Shown here: piece after piece, positions 19,738-29,440 of the stretch
Layout of the letters: each line of letters starts with the position of its first letter
How positions within the stretch are numbered: the first letter of the stretch is position 1
Origin: Sergeia podlipaevii
Taxonomy: Eukaryota; Euglenozoa; Kinetoplastea; Trypanosomatida; Trypanosomatidae
DNA: 31,936 nucleotides
NCBI GenBank assembly: GCA_030849805.1
Contig: JASANZ010002004.1
Location: 1-31,936, forward strand
Direction: 5' to 3'
Program-made: the position numbers and the translations under genes
Notes under the pieces: generated by a model
The model's database searches: none
Told to the model about the DNA's origin: nothing
The model's input: only the letters and a program-made list of their open reading frames with translations

Positions 19738-20541
19738 AGTATTTAAAAAAAAAGGGGGTAACAAAATAAAATTAAGTGCGATTCTTTCTAATTTTTTCTT
19801 TTTGCTTTCCCCCTCTTCGCTCTCTTCTGTTCTTTCTTCTTTCCTCTCTTTTTTTAAAAAAAATTCGTCCTGTGTTGCCAACAGAAGGCCAGAAAGAACA
19901 CTCGCCTCTGATTGTTATTACAAAATAATAATAATAATAATAAAGAAAATATGGCACAGACAGACAGTCAGACAGACACAAAAAAAAACACTACTAGCAA
20001 AAAATAACAAAGAAAAAATTCGGTTGCCACAAAACAACAACAAAAAAAATATGAAAGCGGAGGGGGGGACGACAGCAGAATAGTTTTTTTTTTTTAAAAA
20101 AAAAAAGGAGACCTGTATCAAAAAGGGATGTGTGTGTGTGCGTGTGTAGGTGTATGTATGTTTGAGTGCAAACAACAAGTAACAAAGGCAAAAAAATATA
20201 TATAGAATAAGTCACACCACAAGATAAGATAACCAGGAGATAATGGTATGCAGATCAGGTTTCTCACTGGCGGGTGGTTCTATCTGAAGTGCTAGTGATT
20301 GCTATTCTCAATTGTTGATCGTTGCTTTGCTGCGTCTTCTTCAATATCCTCTCAAAGAAGAAGAGAAAAGAAAAGAAAAAAAACAAAGAGAGAGTTTCTA
20401 GAGTGCCTATATATATCTCTAACTGTGTGCTGTGTGTGCGTACGTGCAGTGCTTGGTAAACTACCTGTAAAAAGAAACTCAATAATAGTGCCCCGGGCAG
20501 GTGATAATTGTTCTTTTTTTTCTTCTCTCACTGTATGTTGT

Positions 20542-20562
20542 TGTGTGTGTGTGTGTGTGTGT
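20542..20562. repeat. (TG)10 microsatellite
   Basis: This TG tract lies in the intergenic region upstream of the Q-rich gene. Confidence 0.8.
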
Positions 20563-21681
20563 AAAGAGAGGTATTCACAACCCTTTGAAAAAGATAGGTA
20601 AGATTGACAACCGCACACACTGAAAAGTCAGACGTACAGGTGCGATGGATGCGAGAATACCGTTGCGCTGTTGTTGCCGCGCTAATATTTTTTTTTTTTT
20701 TGAGAAATCCCCAGTGTCCCTTTTCTCTCTTTTCCTTCCGCTTCTCCTATTTCTTTTTGTTTGTTGCTGCCTTTTTTTCGTTGTTTGTTTGTTTGTGTAA
20801 GGGAAAATAGACACTCGGGATTACGACAAGATCCTTCAGGAACTTAAATGAGAAAAAAAAAACAGACACTACCCTTATCCTCTTCAGCTTAACTGAGCGT
20901 ACTAGAAATGCAAAAAGATTGATAGGAGGTAGTGACCCTCTCTCCCTCTCTTTATGATCCTTTCAACCCAAAGGCAATACCAGCTTGTAGATTGCTTTGT
21001 TCTTTGCTCCTCTTCCACTTTTTCCCTCCTATTCTTTTTTTTCCCTTTTGTTTCCCCTCTTCCCTCTACAAGATGAAGAAAGTAGTCCCAAAAAAAAGAA
21101 AAAGAAAAAAAAATACCTCCTACTTTGCTTCTCCAGATAGGGTGAGCTAACGTGGGTGCTTGTAATGGTATTACCCTCAATAATATAACAAACAGCGAGG
21201 GGAAATAGAGAGAGATAAGAGAGAAAGAGAACTACAGAGCAATAGCTATATTCTAATATTGACCTTTCTTGTGAGAACTAACGTGCAAAGCTCGTCTTTA
21301 ATTGCTCTTTAAGTAGTAGTTGTTATTCTCCAGCTTCAGCCACTCTTCTTCACCTACCGTGTAAATGCGCAATTGGTAGAGCAAAAAAAAAAAATGGAAG
21401 AAGAAAGAGAGAGAAAAAGAAAAGAAAGTGCAGTGCTACTCGGCTTTGTCTCAGATGGGCAGCACCTGATGTGGAATGAACACCTGTATGTATATAGAAG
21501 AGGGAGGGTAGAGAAGTCACAAAAGAAAAAAAAGAAAATACTTATTAGTTTGATGCTCCTTCTCCTTCCTTTGATTATTTTTTACTCTTCTTTGTTCCCT
21601 CTTTTTTTTTTTCCAATGCGCACACAAGTGAGAAACAAATTGCTCAAAAACAAAAATCTCTCTCACACGTGCTTTTTTATG

Positions 21682-21702
21682 GTGTGTGTGTGTGTGTGTG
21701 TG
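21682..21702. repeat. (TG)10 microsatellite
   Basis: A second TG tract in the same intergenic interval, far downstream of the La-related gene. Confidence 0.8.
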
Positions 21703-22202
21703 CTATCAAAGATTGGGGAAGAAGCAGGATATAGGTTTGCACGCACACCTAAAACAAAAATTGTCAGTCTTCACCTCTTTTTTATCCTCTTCTCTTTTCA
21801 AAAGAAAAAAAAAAATACTTGCTTGTGAAAAAAAAAAGTAGAAGTGTATTAATTCTCACTCTACTTTCACTAGAGCTGTCAGTAAGAAAAAAAAAAAAAG
21901 GAAAAATGACAGCCAGCACACCTTCTCAGAGCTTTCAGATGCTATAATGATTTGTGTGGGCACAAAAACAAAAAGAGAAAAAAAAAAGAAGAAAAAATGC
22001 AAACTAAAAAAGAACGATTTGTTCTCTTACTTGATTACTTGCTTTTTTTTCCGTCGTTGCTATTGCTCTTTAGAAAAGGAAAAAAAATAGAAAACAATAG
22101 AAAAAAAGGTGATCAATAGTCGATGCTGCATGTGCGCACAGTAAGTACTTCGCAAAAAAAAAAAAAAAGCTGAAGTAAAAGAAGCGCTCAGCTGTTCATG
22201 CT

Positions 22203-22204
<2 letters not shown>

Positions 22205-22244
<40 letters not shown>
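22205..22244. repeat. (TG)20 microsatellite
   Basis: Twenty uninterrupted TG units form the longest dinucleotide tract I found in the window. In the transcript of the La-related gene it would be a (CA)20 tract about 300 bases past the stop codon. Confidence 0.9.
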
Positions 22245-22246
<2 letters not shown>

Positions 22247-22420
22247 TGCGATTTTCTTTTTTTAAAGAGTTGGTGGATTACGGCAAACAAACAAAAAAAA
22301 AAAGATAGGAAGAAAAAGGAAGGAGAAAAAAAACGCCCCACGTTTTGAAACAACGCTCAGCACCGTCCCTGTTCTCCAGCCTTTTTAAATATATATCCTC
22401 TCTTCCCCTCCTCCCACCCC

Positions 22421-22444
22421 CTCTCTCTCTCTCTCTCTCTCTCT
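22421..22444. repeat. (CT)12 microsatellite
   Basis: Twelve CT units, read as (AG)12 in the transcript, lie about 100 bases past the stop codon of the La-related gene. Confidence 0.9.
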
Positions 22445-22540
22445 TCCTCACGACGATTTCAAAACGATAATAACAACAGTACTGTCGTAGGATTTCCCAC
22501 GACAGCAATAACATTAACTATCTTTCTCATCGCCATCCAT

Positions 22541-24088
22541 TTATTTTCGATATCTCTTGCGATTCATCGCCACCTTCGACTCCACTTTACCGCCACACCA
22601 CAACGGATACTGCTCAGTCGCGTACTCCTCAACTGCCGCCGATGGTACAGAGAGCGATGGGCACACCTTGTGCATCTCCTCCGCAGCCTTCCCTTCAAGT
22701 TTATCAAACGCAGTCACGTAGTCCCGTGCTACCTGTGCGCACTTGAAGACAACAAAGGCAATCCGCTGCTCACTACTGCTGGATCCCATAGAAGAAGAAG
22801 AAGAAGGCACAGGCTCCTGCACGTGAACAAGACGAATCCCCTTCTTGAGAAACGTATCTGTTGCGACCAAGTTTCCTAGCGCTGTCTTCACCTCCGCCCA
22901 GCCGTGAACAGACGCTGGCAACGGCTGCACAACGCGCATCGCGCCTCTAGCCAAGGACTGCCGTGGCAGTATACCCCCCGCAGCTGCGCTATCTCCATGG
23001 GGATGGTGAGCATTTCCACCGCTGAGCCTGGCCAACAGGGTTTGAGCCTTGTGAATGTTGCGCTGCAGCTGTTGCTCCTCCCTCTCGCGTCGCTTCGCCC
23101 GCTGGCTTTCCTCGTACTCACTAAAAAGGCTGACAAACACACGCGACGGCAGCGACGGCCTGCCCTCCATCCCTTCGCTGATGGAACTCTGAAGGCAGCA
23201 GCTAAAGTTCTCCAAGGCATGCTGCACGTGCTGATCGTGTCTTCTCTTTTCCTCCAAGCACGCGTGCTTTCGCTGATTTTCCTGGGCATTTTCAGCGTGA
23301 TGGTGGTGGTCCTCTCCCGCCTCTCCGCCTTTGGAGGCATCCTTTCTAATCGCAAATGCATCAGCAACCTTTCGAGCACTCACCTCAGAGTCCATGCAAA
23401 TAGCGTACGCACACAAGGTCCCACGTTGAGGATGATGGGCCCCACTAACGCTGCTGCCGACCCCACTAGGCAGCACACGCATGGTCTCAACCGATCCATA
23501 AGGATTGAGCAGCATCGCCATGTCCTTCAGGGTTGCCCCAGGAGGAAGGGGACGCGCCACGACGGTGCGGTGTGAAGGGTTGCGAGTCTCGTCGAGAAAC
23601 TCACCGCGACGGACACGCCAGCACGGAGGACGTAAAGATGTACTGCCGCTCTGCTCCTCCTCTTCCTCTCTCTTGGCCTTGGTGTCAGCGGGGGAGACGA
23701 CACACGCGAGCTCGCTCTGCTCTAACGCCTTGGCGAGTACCGCGAGGAGGACTCCCTCCTTGGTCTTCTCTTCCTCAGCTGAGTAGTCGCTAGAAGCCTT
23801 GCCATGGTGATGATGGCGACGATTGCCAGCAGCAGCAGCAGCAGCATCCCTTTCTGCCGCCTCCTGAACATCACGGTACCCCAGGAGTGTGCTCAGAGGC
23901 ACCAGGGGAGGGGCACTGCCCACCGCCTCCGTGCCTTCTTCCATGTCGCTGTTGCAGTCCTGTACAGGAGATATCAAGTTACGAAAAAAGGCATTTTCGG
24001 GCTGAAACAAGTATTCCTCAGAAAAGTAACGTTCAGCTACCTCTTTCAGTGAAGGCGATGCAGTTGATGAACGGTGATGGCTTACCAT
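22541..24088 (-). CDS. La-related RNA-binding protein, LARP7-like layout
   Basis: I read this 515-residue protein as a diverged La-related protein. Residues 13-40 (LKEVAERYFSEEYLFQPENAFF) match the opening of a La motif. LVPLSTLLGYRDVQ (62-75) matches its conserved VPISTI core, LLAVLAKALEQSELACVVS (114-132) its last helix, and WRVRR (157-161) the basic exit. The motif is stretched by inserts at about 47-60 and 78-110. An RRM follows at about 173-250 (TVVARPLPPGATLKDMAMLL ... CAYAICMDSEVSARKVADAF). A His/charged, coiled-coil-like linker comes next (260-375). A second RRM-like fold lies at about 383-465 (MRVVQPLP ... IAFVVFKCAQVARDYVTAF), then EQYPLW and a basic end NRKRYRK. This order, with a C-terminal RRM plus helix and basic tail, is that of LARP7-type proteins, which bind the 3' ends of polymerase III RNAs or telomerase RNA. 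Orthology is inference; RNA binding is likely. Confidence 0.75.
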   Translation of the reverse strand: MVSHHRSSTASPSLKEVAERYFSEEYLFQPENAFFRNLISPVQDCNSDMEEGTEAVGSAPPLVPLSTLLGYRDVQEAAERDAAAAAAGNRRHHHHGKASSDYSAEEEKTKEGVLLAVLAKALEQSELACVVSPADTKAKREEEEEQSGSTSLRPPCWRVRRGEFLDETRNPSHRTVVARPLPPGATLKDMAMLLNPYGSVETMRVLPSGVGSSVSGAHHPQRGTLCAYAICMDSEVSARKVADAFAIRKDASKGGEAGEDHHHHAENAQENQRKHACLEEKRRHDQHVQHALENFSCCLQSSISEGMEGRPSLPSRVFVSLFSEYEESQRAKRREREEQQLQRNIHKAQTLLARLSGGNAHHPHGDSAAAGGILPRQSLARGAMRVVQPLPASVHGWAEVKTALGNLVATDTFLKKGIRLVHVQEPVPSSSSSMGSSSSEQRIAFVVFKCAQVARDYVTAFDKLEGKAAEEMHKVCPSLSVPSAAVEEYATEQYPLWCGGKVESKVAMNRKRYRK

Positions 24089-24633
24089 CTCTCTTTTTCT
24101 TTCTTTTCCTTCTTTACTATTGTTGCTTCTCTCTGTATATAGTGTGTGTGTGTGTGAAGTTCTACGTAAGCTTCTTTGCTCCTAGTAGCGCTATAACAAA
24201 GATGTGTGTGGTACTAAGCAACAATAAAAAGAGGGGAAAATCAAAATAAAAAAAAACGCGAAGAATGTACAAAAATGCGTTTGTTTCCTATGCGTCAGCT
24301 CTCTAAATTGAGAAATTTTCTTTAAGCAAGCTGCATGAACTCCCTCCACTATATCATCACTCTAAGAGAAGAGATAATTTAATTTTTTAAAAAAAAAAAA
24401 ATCATCTGTGTGTTTTCTTTTTTCCTTGTTTAATGTTGCTTGCGCACGTAACGTTTATCAAATATTTATATAAAGCACAACGCATTTCATAAATATTTGT
24501 AGATGTTATAATCTCATTATCTACTGCTTCACCGCTTGATTAACATAGCTTTTTGTCGTGGGAAGATGAGAGAAGGAAAAAAAGAAACAGGAGAGGGCAC
24601 AAGTACCTCCTACTCTCTTGTCTACTTTTTTGC
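24089..24633. other. Intergenic between the zinc-knuckle and La-related genes
   Basis: A pyrimidine-rich plus strand at 24089-24115 gives the La-related transcript a GA-rich leader just before its ATG. A TG tract near 24141-24156 (CA in the transcript) precedes an AG at 24133-24134 that could be the splice acceptor. The rest is AT-rich with an A-run near 24390. I see no gene. Confidence 0.5.
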
Positions 24634-26505
24634 TTAATACAGATCGTCTTCGTCACTATATGTAGGACGCTGATGCCCACGTCCAACCCGCCGTGTTCCT
24701 TGGATAGAGCTGCCGCTGCCGCCGCCGCCAGGACCACGGCCTTGACTAGTCACACGACGGTCATCTCCCGCACGGCCGCGGAAGGATGAACGATCGTAAC
24801 CTTGCCCCTGACCTCTAGCTCCAGCATCGCGTGAGTCTCTCAGCTGAGTGTAGCCGCTACTGCCGTGAGACGGCGAAAGTGGAGCTCTGTACTGTCTGCT
24901 ACCGCCACCGCTGCTAGCACCAGGCCTACCTCCAGCATAGCTGCTGCTGCTGCCGCCAACGCGATCGCCGTTGTCACGATAGTCATCGCCTCTTCGACGG
25001 CCACTGTTGTTGCCACTGATACTGTCGTTGTACTGCTCAGCGCGATATCGCTTAGGCTGCTGTCCGCCACGGCCGCCAAAGTATTCGTCTCGGTTCTCAC
25101 CATCACCACCGTAGTCGTCGTTGCGATCGCGACGGCGACTATCGCGCCGATGATGCGAGTCATCGTCACGTAAGCGGCTGTTATGATGCTGGTGATGTCG
25201 GTAGGATTCGTCACGATCGTCTTCGTACCGGCCGTCGCCGCCGCGGCGTGTTGGTTCGCCACCACGATGGCTATATCCGCCGCTATTGTTGCCGCTGCTA
25301 CCTCCTCCACCGCGACGATGAGGGTTGTTTTCATAGTAGTTCCCTGGTCCTTGCCGGCTGTCCTGGTACCCACGCTGATCATAGCCACCGTTGTATGAAC
25401 GCTGCGAATGTGGTTGAGCATAGCTGCCACCCCGTCCTGCTGCTACGTTGTAGTTGCCAATATCGCCAGAATGCAGCATGCGCTCCACCCAGCGATCTGG
25501 TGGGCGAATACGACAGTCATATCCGGTGTGGCCAACCTCACCGCAGTAACAGCAACTCAAATCACAGGACTTCTTTGGTGGCGCAACCGACGACGACGAC
25601 GCCATCGCGGCTGCACTTTTGCCAACACCACAAGAAGAAGAAGAAAAGGCGACCGCACTCGTAGCAGAGCAGCCTCCAGACTTGCCAGGACCCGCGACCT
25701 GCAAGCCACCGCCACAATCAAAATGTCCGCTTCCACCACAGAACACGCAGCGAACACCATTCATACCATCTGGAGTGTCGGTGGGAAGTTGCTTAGAAAG
25801 AATAATAAAGGGCGATGGCACCGGGGGGCCGCAGCTGTGGTACTGCGTGAAGGACGCCGAGCGCTTACCATGGCAGGTGCGACACAGAATGTTGGGGCAG
25901 TCGGGCTTTTCATGTCCAGACAACCCACAGTGCCAGCATACTTTTCGAGGTGCCCCGCTGCCGCCAATCCCACCGCCAGAGCCACGCTGGATGTCATAGT
26001 ACCTTAGCCGCCCTCGTGTTGCTGCAGCTGTCACGGAAGGATTCGCCTCCCCTTCGCCGGTCGGCGCTGTCACCGCGTTGTTGGCTCCTGCGACCTCCCC
26101 GCCGTCCTCGCCGCCGCTCCCCTCCTCCGTAGTGGCTGTCTTTGCGAAGGACACAGAAAACAGCGTCGTCGAAGAATCCTCCGCGGTGCTCTGAGAGGTG
26201 CCGCCACCGTGCCTACCCCTCTCCTTGTCCTGTTGGCCGCTACCACCCAGCATGTGTGTGCTGCTACAGTCGTACACCGCTTCCGCATTGTCTTCGGCGG
26301 CACCGCTCGTGGACCCGTGCTGCTGGCCATAAGTTACCGTGCAGCGCTGATCTGGCCTGCAGGTATACATGTAGTCAATGACCTTGCGATCGGCGTTGTA
26401 GATCGGGGTCTGTTCGCAGAAACCGACCTTGCGGCGTGTCTTGTGCGTCGCGCACATAACGAAGTCGCCGCGGCCGTTCACCACTGGCGGTGGAGGAACG
26501 TCCAT
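24634..26505 (-). CDS. Zinc-knuckle (CCHC) RNA-binding protein with RGG-like tail
   Basis: A likely RNA-binding protein of 623 residues. The N-terminus carries Cys18, His21, Cys30, Cys49 and Cys55 (FVMCATHKTRRKVGFC ... YTCRPDQRC). This spacing resembles a Cys/His module I associate with kinetoplastid RNA-binding proteins. A central block follows. Knuckle 1 is CWHCGLSGHEKPDC (190-203, CX2CX4HX4C), followed closely by a Cys/His pair CRTC...HSC (208-225). A shortened knuckle CVFCGGSGHFDC lies at 253-264, and a canonical knuckle CYCGEVGHTGYDC ends at residue 331. From about 357 to the end the chain is Arg, Gly, Ser, Tyr and Asp-rich, with RGG/RRGG repeats, and is probably disordered and a target for arginine methylation. 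The acidic end is SDEDDLY. The start ATG has no better in-frame alternative. Partners and RNA targets are unknown. Confidence 0.85.
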   Translation of the reverse strand: MDVPPPPVVNGRGDFVMCATHKTRRKVGFCEQTPIYNADRKVIDYMYTCRPDQRCTVTYGQQHGSTSGAAEDNAEAVYDCSSTHMLGGSGQQDKERGRHGGGTSQSTAEDSSTTLFSVSFAKTATTEEGSGGEDGGEVAGANNAVTAPTGEGEANPSVTAAATRGRLRYYDIQRGSGGGIGGSGAPRKVCWHCGLSGHEKPDCPNILCRTCHGKRSASFTQYHSCGPPVPSPFIILSKQLPTDTPDGMNGVRCVFCGGSGHFDCGGGLQVAGPGKSGGCSATSAVAFSSSSCGVGKSAAAMASSSSVAPPKKSCDLSCCYCGEVGHTGYDCRIRPPDRWVERMLHSGDIGNYNVAAGRGGSYAQPHSQRSYNGGYDQRGYQDSRQGPGNYYENNPHRRGGGGSSGNNSGGYSHRGGEPTRRGGDGRYEDDRDESYRHHQHHNSRLRDDDSHHRRDSRRRDRNDDYGGDGENRDEYFGGRGGQQPKRYRAEQYNDSISGNNSGRRRGDDYRDNGDRVGGSSSSYAGGRPGASSGGGSRQYRAPLSPSHGSSGYTQLRDSRDAGARGQGQGYDRSSFRGRAGDDRRVTSQGRGPGGGGSGSSIQGTRRVGRGHQRPTYSDEDDLY

Positions 26506-27426
26506 CTCGCTACAATAACTGCCTTTTCTTCTTCTTCTCTTTCTCTCTTTCTTTTAGTTATCAATGTCGTTGTTTATATTAAATTTTTTTTTGTTAAGGT
26601 TCTTTCGGCGATTGTAGTTAGTGTTGCTATGTTGGTTTTCTTCTGCCACACACACACACACCCTGAGTGGCACAAAAAAAAAGGCTAATAATGCTAAAGA
26701 AACCCCTCAAAAAAGTGGTTTTCTTTCTATGCGTTTTTTTAAAAGATAAATAATGGCTTGTATGTTTACAAAAGAAGAAAAGACAGAGGCATGGAATGTT
26801 TTTAAAAAAAGCGAGTTTATCAAAAAAAAAAAATGTCCCATTTCTCGTGCAGGAAAGTGCATTTTGAACCAATTCTATCTCTTATCTTTATTGTTATTAT
26901 TATTATTATTATCATTATTGTTGTTGCTACTAAAAAAAAGAAAGGGAAAAGGGAAAAGGAAAAAAGAAGAGAAAAAATACAAACTCTCCCATGCAGCATA
27001 TTGACAAGTGCACGTGAATGTATATCCTTTCAGCGATGCTCTTATTTTTCTCTTCTGTCTCCCTCTAACTTACAATCCTTTTGATATATATATATATATA
27101 TACGTATGTATAAAGAAAGAAAAAAAAGAAAAAAAAATATGTTAAAATTCACTCTGTGCACGCCCATTGTGCATAAACCTGAGAGCGTAAGAAACCGCCT
27201 CCACTATTCGTTATGTCCTTAGCCAGTGTGTTGGTGTTGGCGTCTTTGTTGATGTTGATCATATCGTGGGCTCTCCTATATGTAGCTCTTCACCGCTGCA
27301 TCACCCCACGCTAAGTCAATAAAACAAACAAGAAAAGGGGGGGAATGTAGAAAGAAGAAAAAAGAAGTGTGCGTGGTGCCGTACGCTCGCACCCTTCTCT
27401 TCCCCCCCCCCCGCCTCCACGCCTCT
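26506..27426. other. Intergenic between the MCC-beta and zinc-knuckle genes
   Basis: This includes a pyrimidine stretch on the plus strand at 26521-26555 (a GA-rich leader for the zinc-knuckle transcript), T- and A-runs, a TTA repeat near 26890-26910 and a TA tract at 27084-27102. The segment 27155-27305 has higher sequence complexity than its surroundings but no open frame with protein-like composition; it is probably 3' UTR of the MCC-beta gene. Confidence 0.5.
27084..27102. repeat. (TA)9 microsatellite
   Basis: A simple TA tract in the presumed 3' flank of the carboxylase gene. Confidence 0.8.
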
Positions 27427-29394
27427 CTACATACGGAACATACCAAACCGCGTCTCCTCCTTGGGCGCCAGCCGCGTCGCCCTGAAGGCCTGAACCACCA
27501 CATCGCGCGTGGACTCCGGTGCAATCACACCGTCATCCCAGAGGCGTGACGTGCTGTAATAGCAGGACCCCTCCGTCTCATACTTGCGCTTCACCGTTGC
27601 CTTGAACGCCTCCACTTCACCCGCGCCGCTGCCCTTGAGCTTATTGTTCGTCAGTGCCAGCACCGTGGCGGCCTGGTTGCCGCCCATGACACTGATGCGC
27701 GCGTTGGGCCACATGAAGAGAAAACGAGGCTCGAAGGCGCGTCCACTCATGCCGTAGTTACCAGCACCGTAGCTGCCGCCGATGATAACGGTAATCTTGG
27801 GCACCTTGGCGGTGGAAACCGCCGTGACAAGCTTCGCGCCGTTCTTAGCAATACCGCCCTCCTCATACTTTTTACCGACCATAAAGCCGGTGATATTCTG
27901 CAGAAAGAGCAGTGGGATGTTGCGCTGGCAGCACAACTCGATGAAGTGTGCTCCCTTCACCGCAGACTCGGAGTAGAGAATGCCATTATTCGCAATGATG
28001 CCCACGCTCATGCCCTCCATCTTGGCAAACCCACACACCAACGTCGTACCGTAGAGAGCCTTGAACTCATCCAGCACACTGCCATCTACAAGACGTGCAA
28101 TGACAGCCCGCACGTCAAAACTCTTGACGACGTCAGCGGCCATGTCAGGAATGAAACCCCCCAGCTCGGCGGGGTCATAGAGCGGAGGCTTGTACGTGAC
28201 GAGGGCATTGTTGCCGCCAGCAGCACTTGGGCACGTGCGCTGCAGTGCCGCCGCCTCCGGCTCTGGGAGGGCCGGGGGGTTGCATGCGTCGTTGTGTGTG
28301 CACAGGTTGAGATTAGACACTATGCGACGAGCAAGGAACAAGGCGTGCAGGTCATCGGTCGCGTAATGATCCGTGACACCGCTGGCTCGGCAGTGCACAT
28401 CAGCACCGCCGAGGTCCTCCGCGGACACCTCCTCACCGGTCGCCGCAAAAACGAGTGGGGGCCCGCCAAGGAAAATAGTGCCGTTCTTCCCAACAATGAT
28501 GCTCTCGTCTGACATCGCAGGCACGTAGGCGCCACCAGCGGTGCAGCTGCCCATCACAACAGAAATCTGTGGAATGTTCTTCGAGGACATGTTGGCTTGA
28601 TTGTAGAAGATACGCCCAAAATGCTGCTCGTCAGGAAACACGTCGTCCTGACGGCTCAGGTTGGCACCGCCGCTATCGACAAGGTAAATGCATGGAAGGT
28701 GGTTCTGCTCGGCAATCTTCTGCGCGCGCAGGTGTTTCTTCACCGTGATGGGATAATACGTCCCACCCTTCACGGTGGCATCGTTCGCAACAATCATGCA
28801 GCGCACGCCGTGGATGATGCCGATGCCGGTGACAACACCGCCCGAGTAGGAGCGCTCGTACTCGCTGCCCGCTGGATACAAGTCCCATCCAGCCAATTGG
28901 GACAGTTCCAAAAAAGGGGTCGCCGGGTCAATCAACTTCTCAATACGGTCACGCGCAAGAAGCTTGCCGCGGCTCTGGTGTCGGTCTCTGACACGCTTGT
29001 CAGTTTCATAATGCCTGCTCCCAGCCACCTCACCACCTTTGCGCACCAGCTCCACGCGCTTCTTGAGCTCAGCAACCAGTGCGTCCATGCGAGCCTTGTT
29101 CTCAATGAAAGTGGAGCTTGTGGTATCAGCGGGGAAGCGCAGAACGCTTGGGTTGTGTGTGGCAGAAGTCTCGTAGAAGCTGGGGTGATGCGCGTAACGT
29201 GTCTGCGTGAGACTTGTGCCAGAGCCTGCGCCCGCCGCTGAGGAAGCAGTCAACGCAGGGCATAGAAGTGAGCTGGAAGGAAGAATTCCAGATGGTGAAC
29301 GAGTCATGCGAGGAGCGGCAAAGAGCCCGCTGCTGGCGGAAGCCACAAGAGCAGCAGCAGCGCTGCCGCTGCCAGTGCCGAACCTGCGCATCAT
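27427..29394 (-). CDS. MCCB: Methylcrotonyl-CoA carboxylase beta subunit, mitochondrial
   Basis: This is the carboxyltransferase subunit of 3-methylcrotonyl-CoA carboxylase. With the biotin-bearing alpha subunit (not in this window) it carboxylates 3-methylcrotonyl-CoA in mitochondrial leucine breakdown. The chosen start ([10 protein letters not shown]) gives 655 residues beginning with an Ala/Ser/Arg-rich, acid-free stretch of about 75 residues typical of a mitochondrial presequence. The N-terminal carboxyltransferase domain includes [10 protein letters not shown] (148-157), [19 protein letters not shown] (203-221), SGGANL (241-246) and the oxyanion-type region [16 protein letters not shown] (282-297). 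The C-terminal domain has [19 protein letters not shown] (503-521), [11 protein letters not shown] (539-549) and [16 protein letters not shown] (561-576). These phrases favour MCC-beta over propionyl- or acetyl-CoA carboxylases. At 655 residues it is longer than the human enzyme (about 563), mostly from N-terminal and internal linkers. The frame continues upstream as simple-sequence translation and was excluded. Confidence 0.97.
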   Translation of the reverse strand: MMRRFGTGSGSAAAALVASASSGLFAAPRMTRSPSGILPSSSLLCPALTASSAAGAGSGTSLTQTRYAHHPSFYETSATHNPSVLRFPADTTSSTFIENKARMDALVAELKKRVELVRKGGEVAGSRHYETDKRVRDRHQSRGKLLARDRIEKLIDPATPFLELSQLAGWDLYPAGSEYERSYSGGVVTGIGIIHGVRCMIVANDATVKGGTYYPITVKKHLRAQKIAEQNHLPCIYLVDSGGANLSRQDDVFPDEQHFGRIFYNQANMSSKNIPQISVVMGSCTAGGAYVPAMSDESIIVGKNGTIFLGGPPLVFAATGEEVSAEDLGGADVHCRASGVTDHYATDDLHALFLARRIVSNLNLCTHNDACNPPALPEPEAAALQRTCPSAAGGNNALVTYKPPLYDPAELGGFIPDMAADVVKSFDVRAVIARLVDGSVLDEFKALYGTTLVCGFAKMEGMSVGIIANNGILYSESAVKGAHFIELCCQRNIPLLFLQNITGFMVGKKYEEGGIAKNGAKLVTAVSTAKVPKITVIIGGSYGAGNYGMSGRAFEPRFLFMWPNARISVMGGNQAATVLALTNNKLKGSGAGEVEAFKATVKRKYETEGSCYYSTSRLWDDGVIAPESTRDVVVQAFRATRLAPKEETRFGMFRM

Positions 29395-29438
29395 TATGGT
29401 GCAGTGAATAACGGTGCCTGTGTTAGGGGGGATACCTA

Positions 29439-29440
29439 CT
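29439..29440 (-). promoter_or_regulatory. Candidate spliced-leader acceptor (AG) for MCC-beta
   Basis: On the minus strand the pyrimidine-rich stretch GATTCTTTGCTTCACTC is followed directly by AG, 45 bases upstream of the ATG. The tract is imperfect, so this is a moderate candidate. Confidence 0.4.

Larger units (their letters stand above)
19718..22540. other. Intergenic between the La-related and Q-rich genes
   Basis: These 2.8 kb comprise the leader of the Q-rich gene and the presumed 3' UTR of the La-related gene. They contain several T- and A-runs and TG tracts at 20542-20562, 21682-21702 and 22205-22244. There is also a CT tract at 22421-22444. A 19-base match to a tRNA D-arm occurs at 21365-21383 without the rest of a tRNA. 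No gene is visible. Confidence 0.55.

Noticed and set aside
21276..21283. AACTAACG, resembling the first bases of the spliced leader
   Set aside because: The match stops after eight bases. The remainder of the 39-base leader and the donor GT context are absent.
21365..21383. tRNA-like D-arm sequence (GCGCAATTGGTAGAGCA)
   Set aside because: The bases on both sides give no acceptor stem, anticodon arm or T-loop; an A-run follows directly. It is probably chance, or at most a tRNA fragment.
26521..26555. Strong pyrimidine tract ending in AG on the plus strand, resembling a splice acceptor
   Set aside because: It is on the strand opposite to all genes, and no credible plus-strand open frame follows. 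It is better read as a GA-rich leader of the minus-strand zinc-knuckle gene.
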